From: Candidatus Glassbacteria bacterium RIFCSPLOWO2_12_FULL_58_11
Lineage (GTDB): Bacteria; Gemmatimonadota; Glassbacteria; GWA2-58-10
Reading direction: 5' to 3'
NCBI GenBank assembly: GCA_001780825.1
Contig: MFIX01000122.1
Location: 1-17,744, forward strand
Length of the DNA: 17,744 nucleotides
A program made the translations under genes and the position numbers. The stretch's first letter is position 1; each line of letters starts with the position of its first letter. The notes below the pieces were generated by a model. That model did no database searches. It was not told where the DNA came from and saw nothing but the letters and a program-made list of their open reading frames with translations. Shown piece by piece: positions 1 to 6,968 of the stretch.

Positions 1-1
1 C

Positions 2-970
2 GCCTGGCTTCCCTTGGGAGTGGATGCAGTCGTAATGCAGGAATACTGCAGGCAAAAAGGTGATGAAGTGTTGATTGCATATTCTCCGAAACCGGGAGAA
101 AATATTAGAAAACGGGGTGAAGAATTCAAGAAAGGTGCGCTGGTGCTCGATGCGGGCACGCAGCTAACTCCCCCGGCAGTGGGACTGTTGGCCACGTTCG
201 GCAACAGTTCCGTCGAAGTGTATCGGAAACCCGCTGTGTCGATTTTGACAATCGGTGATGAGCTGCTCACTCCTGGAGCGCGATGTAGAGGAGGAATGAT
301 ATACGACTCCAATACTTACACCCTCGCCGCTGCATTGAAAGGGATGGGAATCGCAGAAATCAGCCTGAACCAGCTGAAAGATGACCGCCGGAAATTGAGA
401 ACAAGCCTCGAGAAGGAACTGGATAACTCAGACGTAATACTAACAGTGGGCGGAGTTTCGGTAGGAGAGTTGGACCTGGTTAAAGAAATTCTTTCAAACC
501 TCGGGGTAGAACAAATTTTCTGGAAAGCGGCGATCAAGCCCGGCAAGCCTGTAATGTTCGGCAGATACGTACCCAGCAAGCATGCAAAAAAAAGCGGGAA
601 ACCGGACCCAAAACAGAGGGCAAAGCTCGTATTCGGGCTGCCAGGCAATCCGGTTGCCGCCCTGCTTGCATTTCAACAGTTGGTGAAACCCGCTTTACAT
701 AAAATGACGGGTCTGAAAGAACCCCGGATGATTATCCTGCCTGCCAGGCTTGCCGCGCCAAGGAACAAAAAGGCCGGACGCCTGGAATGGGTTCGGGGAG
801 TCGTAAGGTTTAAAGATGGAAAAATAATGGTCTGGCCGACCGGAGGCCAGAGCTCACACATGCTCGGGGGATTAGCCGAGGCAAACTGCCTTATTCAACT
901 GCCGGCTTCACAGACTCATTTTGAAGAGGGCCAGGAGGTGATGGTGGAACTGTTGAACTGGAACGAATGA
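2..970 (+). CDS. moeA: Molybdopterin molybdenumtransferase MoeA, 5' end outside the window
   Basis: MoeA inserts molybdate into adenylated molybdopterin, the last step of molybdenum cofactor synthesis, in the cytoplasm. The frame is open from base 2 and its first residues (AWLPLGVDAVVMQE) already match the interior of MoeA domain I, so the true start lies upstream and the TTG at base 14 is not a start. In order one sees the end of the N-terminal domain, a strand plus GDEL segment (SILTIGDELLTPG), the MoCF-binding motif GGVSVGELD, the KPGKPVMFG segment, GLPGNPVAALL, and a C-terminal domain IV ending in the typical hydrophobic strand. All conserved motifs are intact. It is the only clear gene left of the tRNA remnant and is AT-richer than the minus-strand cluster. 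A 6-bp AT hairpin (992-1008) follows the stop but has no T-run. Confidence 0.95.
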   Translation, partial: AWLPLGVDAVVMQEYCRQKGDEVLIAYSPKPGENIRKRGEEFKKGALVLDAGTQLTPPAVGLLATFGNSSVEVYRKPAVSILTIGDELLTPGARCRGGMIYDSNTYTLAAALKGMGIAEISLNQLKDDRRKLRTSLEKELDNSDVILTVGGVSVGELDLVKEILSNLGVEQIFWKAAIKPGKPVMFGRYVPSKHAKKSGKPDPKQRAKLVFGLPGNPVAALLAFQQLVKPALHKMTGLKEPRMIILPARLAAPRNKKAGRLEWVRGVVRFKDGKIMVWPTGGQSSHMLGGLAEANCLIQLPASQTHFEEGQEVMVELLNWNE

Positions 971-1294
971 GTTGCGAATAAAACAGGCCGGATAAAGCGC
1001 TTCTTTATGGACTACCACTGTCGAATTCATTGAGACATTTAAGGTTGCTTGAGGCAGTCTGATGTTTACGCCCACGCTTGACAACGATGCTGTCCTTTAC
1101 AAGACAGAAAGACCCGGAGGAGTCAAAGGCAAATAGCCCTTGACCTTCCCCCTGAAAACAAGTCCAGAAATTGTTAGAGAAAGTGCTAAATTGTTGACTC
1201 ACCTGAAAGGTAAAGGTGGCTGCCTTGCCCGGCTATTTGACTATTATTCTCATCTGGTGACTACTTTTCTGACGGTTTGTGACCATTTTTTCGA
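971..1294. other. Gene-free AT-rich spacer after moeA
   Basis: No convincing gene was found in this stretch on either strand. A minus-strand frame at 1005-1202 contains a DSIVVKRGRK run that faintly recalls the second-aspartate region of IS4-like transposases, but there is no flanking similarity, no terminal repeat and the frame is short. The stretch lies on the inner side of the tRNA 3' remnant and could be the end of an integrated element. Confidence 0.5.
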
Positions 1295-1339
1295 TGCATA
1301 TCTTTAATATTTTGCATATCTTGCATATCTTGTTTATTT
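1295..1339 (+). repeat. Degenerate 9-bp tandem repeats (TGCATATCT)
   Basis: TGCATATCT occurs exactly at 1295, 1313 and 1322. Degenerate copies fill the same 9-bp register at 1304 (TTAATATTT) and 1331 (TGTTTATTT), giving five units in phase. The array ends about 70 bp from the tRNA 3' remnant, on the side expected to belong to an integrated element. It could be a set of integrase arm-type sites or an iteron-like binding array. Simple AT-rich slippage is the plain alternative. Confidence 0.6.
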
Positions 1340-1411
1340 TAAATGTTGGTTTGGCATGTGGTTGTACGGACATGTTTGATTTATAAGAAGTTAGATAAAT
1401 TGCGAAAATAC

Positions 1412-1458
1412 GCCTTACAAGCAGGAGGTCACTGGTTCGAATCCAGTAGTGCCCACCA
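1412..1458 (+). pseudogene. 3' half of a tRNA-Val(UAC) gene, probable att core
   Basis: The sequence reads as the second half of a tRNA. It has an anticodon loop CTTACAA with anticodon TAC (1416-1418), 3' anticodon stem GCAGG (1421-1425), a 5-nt variable loop AGGTC, T-stem ACTGG/CCAGT around loop TTCGAAT (1431-1447), 3' acceptor strand AGTGCCC (1448-1454), discriminator A and an encoded CCA (1456-1458). The 5' anticodon stem (should be CCTGC, is TACGC) and everything before it are missing. No GGGCACT acceptor partner or D-arm was found back to moeA. It cannot fold as a tRNA. Integrases that target tRNA genes leave exactly such a 3' fragment at the far end of the inserted element. Confidence 0.8.
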
Positions 1459-1466
1459 TTGATAAT

Positions 1467-1499
1467 AAGGGGTTGGGAGCTTTTCCCAAGCCCTTTTTT
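1467..1499 (+). terminator. Intrinsic terminator of the tRNA-Val unit
   Basis: The arm GGGGTTGGGA (1469-1478) pairs with TCCCAAGCCC (1484-1493) with one G-G mismatch and a 5-nt loop, followed directly by six Ts (1494-1499). AA/TT pairs lengthen the base. It begins 8 nt after the CCA end, as a native tRNA terminator would. Its survival shows that the DNA to the right of the remnant is the original downstream flank of the tRNA gene. Confidence 0.85.
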
Positions 1500-1513
1500 G
1501 TTAGGATATTCAA

Positions 1514-1551
1514 TGGAGTGAACTCCTTGTCCGGTCCAGGAGTTCACTCCA
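1514..1551. promoter_or_regulatory. 13-bp perfect inverted repeat built from two near-palindromes
   Basis: TGGAGTGAACTCC (1514-1526) and GGAGTTCACTCCA (1539-1551) are exact reverse complements across a 12-nt loop. Each arm is itself a dyad of the form GGAGTnnACTCC, so the site can also be read as two tandem operators with centres 24 bp apart. It lies 82 bp before the start codon at 1633. A protein-binding operator pair or an RNA hairpin in the leader are both possible. No T-run follows, so it is not a standard terminator. Confidence 0.6.
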
Positions 1552-1632
1552 AAACGCCACTTAACAGGGGGGCCATTTTTTCGGATCAATATCAAAAATC
1601 CATTTTCAAGTATCTCTAAACCGGAGACCAAG

Positions 1633-2952
1633 ATGGAAAACCGAATCAATCGCCGAAAGTTTCTGCAGGTTTCTGCTGCGGCAGGCCTGGCCTCATCTAT
1701 GATCAAATCTGGAAAGGCACATGCAGCTAAAGACGGCAAAGTAAGAGTGGGTTTCACCGGCGTTGGCAACCAGGGCACCAACCTGCTGGAGACCTCCCTG
1801 GCCATGCAGGATATCGAGGTCCCGGCGATCTGCGATATCAACAAGGACAACTTGTCGCACGCCTTGGATCTGGTGGAAAAATCCGGCAGAAAAAGGCCGG
1901 AGGGATATTCGGCCGACCCCGAGGACTACAGGCGCATGTCTGAACGGGAGGATCTGGATGCCGTGCTGACGGCCACTCCCTGGGAACTGCATGTGCCAGT
2001 GATGGTGGATGCGATGAACAAAGGCAAGTACGCCTGTACTGAGGTGCCCGCGGCCTATACGGTGGAGGGCTGCTGGGACCTTGTTGAGACCAGCGAGCGT
2101 ACCGGCATGCCCATGATGATGCTCGAAAACCACTGCTACCAGCTCAACAATACCGCCGTGCTACAAATGGTTCGGGCTGGTCTGTTCGGCGAACTGCTGC
2201 ATGGAGAGTGCGGTTACCAACACGATGTGCGTTATCTAGGCGGCAAAGAGGGCAAGATTGGTGCGAACGGCGAGCTGCTTTGGCGCGGCAAGCATGCGAT
2301 CACCCGAAATGGCGACCTCTATCCCACTCATGGCCTGGGCCCGGTAGCCCACTGGATGGATATCAACTGCGGAGACCAGTTCCATTATCTCACTTCCGCC
2401 GCCACAATCTCGCGGGGTATGAATACCGAGATTGCCAAAAGGTTCGGCAAGAACCACCCCAACGCTACCCGCGAATACGCACTAGGGGATGTGGTCACCA
2501 CGGTTATCCGTACCCGCCTGGGTCGCACTATCACCATCAACCACGATACCCAGTCTCCGCGGCCGTATTCAAATATGACTAAAATCCAAGGCACCAAGGG
2601 ACTTTATGTCGAATTGAATCGCAGTGTTTATTTCGAGGACCTCAGCCCTGAAATGCACCGCTGGGAGCCGTTCGATGCTTACGAGAAGAAATACGAGCAC
2701 CCCATGTGGACCGCCTGGCAGAAAATCAGCGCAACCTTCGGGCACGGCGGCACCGACTACCTCAAGCTGCGCTCTTTCTTCGACGCAGTCAAGGATCGCA
2801 ATCCGGTCCCCATTGATGTCTACGATGCTGTTGCCTGGAGTGTAATCAGCCCGCTATCGGAAAAATCTATCGCCAATGGCAGTGCCCCGGTTGAGTTCCC
2901 GGATTTTACCAAGGGCAAGTGGAAGACACGCAAGCCATGTTTTGGTGTTTGA
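1633..2952 (+). CDS. Tat-exported Gfo/Idh/MocA-family protein, GH109-like NAD-dependent glycosidase
   Basis: The 439-residue product begins with a twin-arginine signal (NRRKFLQ, residues 6-12) followed by a hydrophobic stretch and an AHA cleavage region near 31. The Rossmann motif GFTGVGNQG (40-48) binds NAD. Downstream are the TPWELH (115-120), EVPAAYTVEGCWDLVE (137-152), MLENHCY (163-169), GYQHDVR (194-200), NGDLYPTHGLGP (226-237), HDTQSPRPYS (304-313) and YEHPMW (354-359) segments. These are hallmarks of GH109, whose characterised members hydrolyse alpha-N-acetylgalactosaminides with tightly bound NAD by an oxidation-elimination route; many unproven relatives exist. The full length fits the family. 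The ATG has GGAG (1623-1626) 6 nt upstream. It is a single-gene unit facing the minus-strand cluster. Substrate is inferred, not shown; a plain sugar dehydrogenase is the alternative. Confidence 0.88.
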   Translation: MENRINRRKFLQVSAAAGLASSMIKSGKAHAAKDGKVRVGFTGVGNQGTNLLETSLAMQDIEVPAICDINKDNLSHALDLVEKSGRKRPEGYSADPEDYRRMSEREDLDAVLTATPWELHVPVMVDAMNKGKYACTEVPAAYTVEGCWDLVETSERTGMPMMMLENHCYQLNNTAVLQMVRAGLFGELLHGECGYQHDVRYLGGKEGKIGANGELLWRGKHAITRNGDLYPTHGLGPVAHWMDINCGDQFHYLTSAATISRGMNTEIAKRFGKNHPNATREYALGDVVTTVIRTRLGRTITINHDTQSPRPYSNMTKIQGTKGLYVELNRSVYFEDLSPEMHRWEPFDAYEKKYEHPMWTAWQKISATFGHGGTDYLKLRSFFDAVKDRNPVPIDVYDAVAWSVISPLSEKSIANGSAPVEFPDFTKGKWKTRKPCFGV

Positions 2953-3575
2953 TATTGCCGGTAGCGCCTTTAATGCGGTCAGCTGATCTCAATTAATAAG
3001 TAGAATCCAGGTTACTGGGTTTGACCTGGCAGGCAAGACAGTTCTCCCACAGTACCTGCCAAGGTGTGACAAGACTTGGACTTTGATTAGATAAGGCGAT
3101 TGGCAACGAATGTAAAACCCACCCCATACTAACCCGGCATCGGAGGGGAAAGGGCCAATCCTCTATAAGTTGACCTGTTAAATTTATCTGATGCCGTGCC
3201 GGGATTCAGTGGGAGGCGCGCAGAGCCTAAAATTGCAACCTGCCCCCAAAAAACACTATCACTAATTATGAGAGAACTAGTGGGTTGAGAACGGAGTTAA
3301 AGGTCTGGGTATGGCTCTCAAGCTTGGGGGTTTAAAGGTCTACATAGCAGGTGGCCGATAGCCCGAAGAACCGCGAGGTCTGATCTGATTATATTCTCTC
3401 CTCCAACTTTTCACCAGCCCTAGGTTACCAGCCACCAGCCGAGTTCGAAGCCCTGACCACTAAGCCTCCTGCTATGTACTTATTTCCAACGCATAGTGGC
3501 TAACCATATGGGTGCAGTCCAAATCTAGCTATTGTCCATTGAGCGTTGAATGCTATCTGCTAGACTTTCATAGAT
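2953..3575. other. Gene-free region between convergent genes
   Basis: No ORF with family character is present on either strand. The region has several small dyads: CCAGGT/ACCTGG (3007-3029), GGCAGG/CCTGCC (3028-3060) and CCCGGCAT with ATGCCG-TGCCGGG (3133-3203), plus a direct repeat TTAAAGGTCT (3297-3306 and 3332-3341). It also holds the long inverted repeat described separately. None has the T-run of an intrinsic terminator. It separates the + strand GH109-like gene from the minus-strand cluster and may hold decayed DNA or an unrecognised RNA. Confidence 0.55.
3341..3478. repeat. 138-bp segment bounded by 15-bp inverted repeats
   Basis: TACATAGCAGGTGGC (3341-3355) is the reverse complement of GCCTCCTGCTATGTA (3464-3478) at 14 of 15 positions. 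The inside is non-coding. The geometry suits a small non-autonomous mobile element (MITE) or a structured RNA closed by a long stem. No target-site duplication is visible outside the arms, so mobility is unproven. Confidence 0.5.
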
Positions 3576-4376
3576 TTATAGCCATAAACTGAACACAAGC
3601 AGGATGGCCATAGAATAAAGAAACCAGCTGAAACCTTTTTTCATCCTGTGATTATCGATATTCAACGAGACACGCGCGCCAAGCTGCCCACCGGCGAAAA
3701 CGATTACAGTCAGAAGAGTGGTGGTTTTCCAGTCCCAATGACCCGCGGTCAAATGGCCCAGGAATCCACCGGCAGCAGTCAGGCCAACCATGAACGAGCT
3801 GGTAGCCACTGCGATGTCCATTGGCACACCGAAAAGAAGAACCATCATAGGGATCTTGAGAATTCCACCCGCCACACCGACCATTGCGCTCAAGGCTCCC
3901 GCCAGAAATGAGAGCGGCAGTGCCAGAAATAAGTTGATACAATAATGGCTGGAATTGAAACTACGGTGCCACACCAGAGGGCTCTTTTCCTCCGGTTTGT
4001 AGACGGGCTTCATATTAAAGTCCCGAATCATGAACGTGGCGGCGCTGACGATAACCGCGGCAAAGAGGAGAATCAGGCTGCGGCTGCTGAAGTATTGCGA
4101 GAACAAACCGCCCCAGAACGCACCCACCATGGTCGAAGATTCCAGCACCAGGGCCATCGGCCAGTCCACGCGTCCGGATTTGCGGAAAACCAGAGTCGCG
4201 GAGAGTGAAGTGATGATTATCAGGAACAGGCTAGTGGTGGCTGCGGTGTGAAAATCGATACCAAAAAGAACCTGAATCAGAGTGTATAACACACCCCCGC
4301 CCAGGCCCAGCATGGAAAAGACCGCAGCGTTACCAAACATACAAATTGCCAGGAGTACGAAAAGTAAAAGTGACAT
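3576..4376 (-). CDS. TauE/SafE-family membrane permease (probable sulfite/organic-anion exporter)
   Basis: The 266-residue protein is almost entirely hydrophobic with about eight membrane segments in two homologous halves. The first half carries a GLGGGVLYT turn (24-32). The second has the matching GVAGGILKIPMMVLLFGVP...ATSS motif (167-193), the signature of the TauE/SafE (DUF81) family. Relatives export sulfite, sulfoacetate or other small anions across the inner membrane. It is the last gene of the minus-strand run, 222 bp after a sulfatase, so handling of sulfur anions released from sulfated substrates is a reasonable guess. The spacer shows no strong Shine-Dalgarno before the ATG, and the gene may have its own promoter. 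Substrate is not predictable from sequence. Confidence 0.88.
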   Translation of the reverse strand: MSLLLFVLLAICMFGNAAVFSMLGLGGGVLYTLIQVLFGIDFHTAATTSLFLIIITSLSATLVFRKSGRVDWPMALVLESSTMVGAFWGGLFSQYFSSRSLILLFAAVIVSAATFMIRDFNMKPVYKPEEKSPLVWHRSFNSSHYCINLFLALPLSFLAGALSAMVGVAGGILKIPMMVLLFGVPMDIAVATSSFMVGLTAAGGFLGHLTAGHWDWKTTTLLTVIVFAGGQLGARVSLNIDNHRMKKGFSWFLYSMAILLVFSLWL

Positions 4377-4598
4377 GAGATTTTTCTTTCTATTCGGTTC
4401 CCCAAAAAACCTGCATGTATGGATTCTCTTTGACCGGGGCCACTATGGCTCCATTGCTGAAACCGGTCATATGCTTTTACCGCAAAAGACCGATCACCAA
4501 CTGGCAGCTTTTATCGGATGTTCTCTATTCGAAAAGTAACTATGAAACTTTGTCTCCAGCTTTTGACCATTAAATTATTAGAAAAAATTGACAAGCGA

Positions 4599-6041
4599 TT
4601 AGAGAGAGTCGGGAGAGGTTGATTTGTCGACCCATTTATCGCTAAGAAACCAATCCTTCAGCTCCCTGTTTTCATCCAGCCTGGAGATTTCCGTTTTGTA
4701 ATCCTTTGCGATTTTTACCAGCTCTGCCACTATGGCGGGATTTTCTGCGGCCAGATCGAACCTTTCCGAAGGATCGGCCTCGAGATCAAAGAGCAAAGGC
4801 CTTTCGGGCGTAATCCAGCTCTCAGCTACATGGCGCGTACCGATAGACATGTCATGGTAGCAGAAATGCAGTTTCCATTTACCATGGCGCACGGCCTGGA
4901 GCTTATCCTTGTAAAAATAATAAATCGCGCGCAGCGGCTCCGCTCCACTGGTCAGAGCAGGCAGCAGGTCTATTCCATCCAGCGGGCAGTCTTCGGCAAG
5001 GACGCCACCGGCAAGAGCCAGGCAGGTAGGAAAGAAATCGAGCACTGAACCCACCGCGCCTGAGATGACAGCCGGTGGGATTATACCCGGCCAGCGGGCG
5101 ATAAAAGGCACCCGCATACCGCCCTCCCAGGTCTCGCCCTTTTCACCCCGAAAAAGGCCGGCCGAGCCGCCGCTCAACCCTTCGATCTTCCAGGGCCCGT
5201 TGTCGCTGGTGAAGATGACCAGGGTATTTTCACTTAAACCCAGGCGATCCAGGGTGCCGAGAATTTCGCCCACGCTCCAGTCGATCTCCTCGATCGCATC
5301 ACCGTAAAGACCCCGCCTGGAAACTCCGGCGAATGCCTCGGAGACAGCCAGAGGGACATGCGGCATGGTGTGGGGAAGATAAAGAAAGAAAGGCTGGCTG
5401 CCGGCACTGTCTAAAAAAGCGATCGCCTCCTCGGTGTAGCGTCTAGTCAGAGTTGCCTGGTTGGAGGGATGCTCGAGGCGCTCGTCGTTGCGCCAGAGGT
5501 CCGGGCTGATACTCTCATTGGAGTAGAGCAGGCCGAAGTGATAATCGAAACCCTGTCGCAAGGGCCTGAACTCGTACACACTGCCCAGGTGCCACTTGCC
5601 GATACAGACGCTTTTGTAGCCTAGAGGCTTGAGGGCTTCGGCCAGAGTTATTTCGCCCAGCGGCATTCCTGTTCCCTGTCCGGGGATGAAAACATCGAGT
5701 ACTCCGGTGCGGATCGGGTTCCGGCCGGTGATCAGGGCCGAGCGTGAAGGGGAACAAAGCGGGCTGCCGGAGTAAAATTGAGTCAGGGTTATCCCCTGGT
5801 CCGCCATACGGTTCAGATTGGGTGTCCGGATGGTGGGATGGCCCGCCCCGCCCCAGTCGCCATACCCCATATCATCCGCACAGATAATGACAAAATTGGG
5901 AGGCCGGTGCTTTTTGTTCCAGGTGGCTGTTGTGCTGCAACCGGGTATCAGGGTATTCCAGGCTGAATACAGGGACAGGGAAACGCCGGCTGCGGCTGCG
6001 GTGCGGAAAAACTCCCTGCGTGTCTGAATGCGGTTAGACAT
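4599..6041 (-). CDS. Tat-exported Cys-type sulfatase (arylsulfatase/GalNAc-6-sulfatase-like)
   Basis: This is an alkaline-phosphatase-fold sulfatase that would hydrolyse sulfate esters outside the cytoplasm. The N-terminus has a twin-arginine signal (TRREFFRTAAAAG) and a hydrophobic core. Visible active-site parts, numbered from the ATG at 6041, are the calcium-binding Asp pair in ICADDMGYG (56-57), the formylglycine site CSPSR with Cys96, GKWHLG (Lys149, His151), His224 in LPHTMPH, and the FTSDNG Asp280-Asn281 pair. All are intact. It needs an anaerobic (AslB/anSME) or FGE maturase, neither in the window. An upstream GTG at 6068 is open but its GGAG abuts it; the ATG with GGAA 8 nt upstream is preferred, giving 480 residues. 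It lies 90 nt after the aldolase gene in the same direction. The GH109-like neighbour suggests sulfated amino-sugar glycans as substrate, which is inference. Confidence 0.92.
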   Translation of the reverse strand: MSNRIQTRREFFRTAAAAGVSLSLYSAWNTLIPGCSTTATWNKKHRPPNFVIICADDMGYGDWGGAGHPTIRTPNLNRMADQGITLTQFYSGSPLCSPSRSALITGRNPIRTGVLDVFIPGQGTGMPLGEITLAEALKPLGYKSVCIGKWHLGSVYEFRPLRQGFDYHFGLLYSNESISPDLWRNDERLEHPSNQATLTRRYTEEAIAFLDSAGSQPFFLYLPHTMPHVPLAVSEAFAGVSRRGLYGDAIEEIDWSVGEILGTLDRLGLSENTLVIFTSDNGPWKIEGLSGGSAGLFRGEKGETWEGGMRVPFIARWPGIIPPAVISGAVGSVLDFFPTCLALAGGVLAEDCPLDGIDLLPALTSGAEPLRAIYYFYKDKLQAVRHGKWKLHFCYHDMSIGTRHVAESWITPERPLLFDLEADPSERFDLAAENPAIVAELVKIAKDYKTEISRLDENRELKDWFLSDKWVDKSTSPDSL

Positions 6042-6131
6042 TTTGATTTCCAGTTGTATGGTAAGCACTCCGGACTAACACTGATCCGGCAATATTGAAC
6101 TTTCTTATCCGGGAAATGGGAGGGCAGTCTT

Positions 6132-6902
6132 TCAACTCGAATGATTTTTAATTATAGCCCGTGATTCTTCACTCAGCCGCCTGGAGCCCTCAGACAAAAA
6201 GCGGGCATCGATACCATTGGCAATCAGGTTGATTCCGAGGGACAGGCAATGCGCCAGCTGCTCTTTCTCCACGCCGAAAACTCCTGTCAATTTGCCGTGT
6301 TTGCGGCAGATTCGCACCAGGGATTCTATCTCGGCCAGCTCCTCAGCTGCGGGACGCGGCTCGTTCATCAAGTAGCCTAAGCGAAGTTTGACATCATTCG
6401 GGCCGATAAGCACGCAGTCCACCCCTTCCGTTGAAGCGATTTCCTCGGCATTCTCCAGCGCTCCGGGAGATTCAAGCTGCACCACCAGAAGGGTCTCGGA
6501 ATTGGCCGAATCGGCGTATTCACGCCCCCACATGTCTATCGGGCGCCGGCCGCCGCAGGAACGGTTACCTGTCGGCGGGAACTTGGCCGCCTTCACAACC
6601 TCCGCGGCCTGGACCGCATTTTCCACCTGAGGCACCATAATCCCGGAGCAGGCTGTATCGAGGGCGCGGCTAATCCAGCCCGGCTCGTGCGAGGGTACTC
6701 GGACCAGCGAGCCGCGGCCGGCAGCATCGCAAGCCCGCACCAGCTCGAGGATGTCTTGGTAATCCAGCTCGCCGTGCTGCCCATCGATCCAGAACCAATC
6801 CCAGTCATCGCGCAGGCGCTCGATCATTCCGGAGCATGGATACGTGATCACGCATCCCAGCAGAGCCTCTGCGCTGTCAAGCTTTGCTCTGAAAGCACTC
6901 AT
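6132..6902 (-). CDS. HpcH/HpaI-family class II aldolase
   Basis: The 256-residue protein has the TIM-barrel pattern of metal-dependent pyruvate/2-keto-acid aldolases such as HpaI and GarL: DGQHGELD with His43, LVRVP with Arg68, GIMVPQVENAVQAAEVV (87-103), GNRSCGG (112-118), and the metal ligands Glu144 (VQLES) and Asp170 (IGPNDVK). These enzymes cleave 2-keto-3-deoxy sugar acids or related hydroxy-keto acids to pyruvate plus an aldehyde in the cytoplasm. The usual acidic residue before the catalytic His is Gln here (GQHG instead of xEHG). The ATG is preceded by AGGAG (6912-6916) at 9 nt. It sits between a sodium symporter (66 nt upstream) and the sulfatase (90 nt downstream), so it may process a sugar acid brought in by that symporter. 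The exact substrate is unknown. Confidence 0.88.
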   Translation of the reverse strand: MSAFRAKLDSAEALLGCVITYPCSGMIERLRDDWDWFWIDGQHGELDYQDILELVRACDAAGRGSLVRVPSHEPGWISRALDTACSGIMVPQVENAVQAAEVVKAAKFPPTGNRSCGGRRPIDMWGREYADSANSETLLVVQLESPGALENAEEIASTEGVDCVLIGPNDVKLRLGYLMNEPRPAAEELAEIESLVRICRKHGKLTGVFGVEKEQLAHCLSLGINLIANGIDARFLSEGSRRLSEESRAIIKNHSS

Positions 6903-6968
6903 CTGAAGGCACTCCTGATTTGGAGAGTTTGCTGGATCTAATTATCCTGTAAAGCGAAATCCTTCATT

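Noticed and set aside
992..1008. Hairpin after moeA as a terminator
   Set aside because: Only six AT-rich pairs and no T-run follow; too weak to call.
1005..1202. Minus-strand 65-codon frame with DSIVVKRGRK, vaguely like an IS4-type transposase fragment
   Set aside because: The similarity is limited to a few residues, the start is a GTG without a ribosome site, and there are no terminal repeats.
1412..1458. Functional tRNA-Val interrupted by an intron
   Set aside because: No matching 5' half (GGGCACT acceptor strand and D-arm) was found between moeA and the 3' half, and no intron core was recognised.
1233..1850. Minus-strand open frame of 205 codons
   Set aside because: It reads backwards through the tRNA remnant and terminator (GGHYWIRTSDLLLVR is the known false translation of tRNA reverse strands) and overlaps the start of the GH109-like gene. 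Its KICKIC run is the 9-bp DNA repeat.
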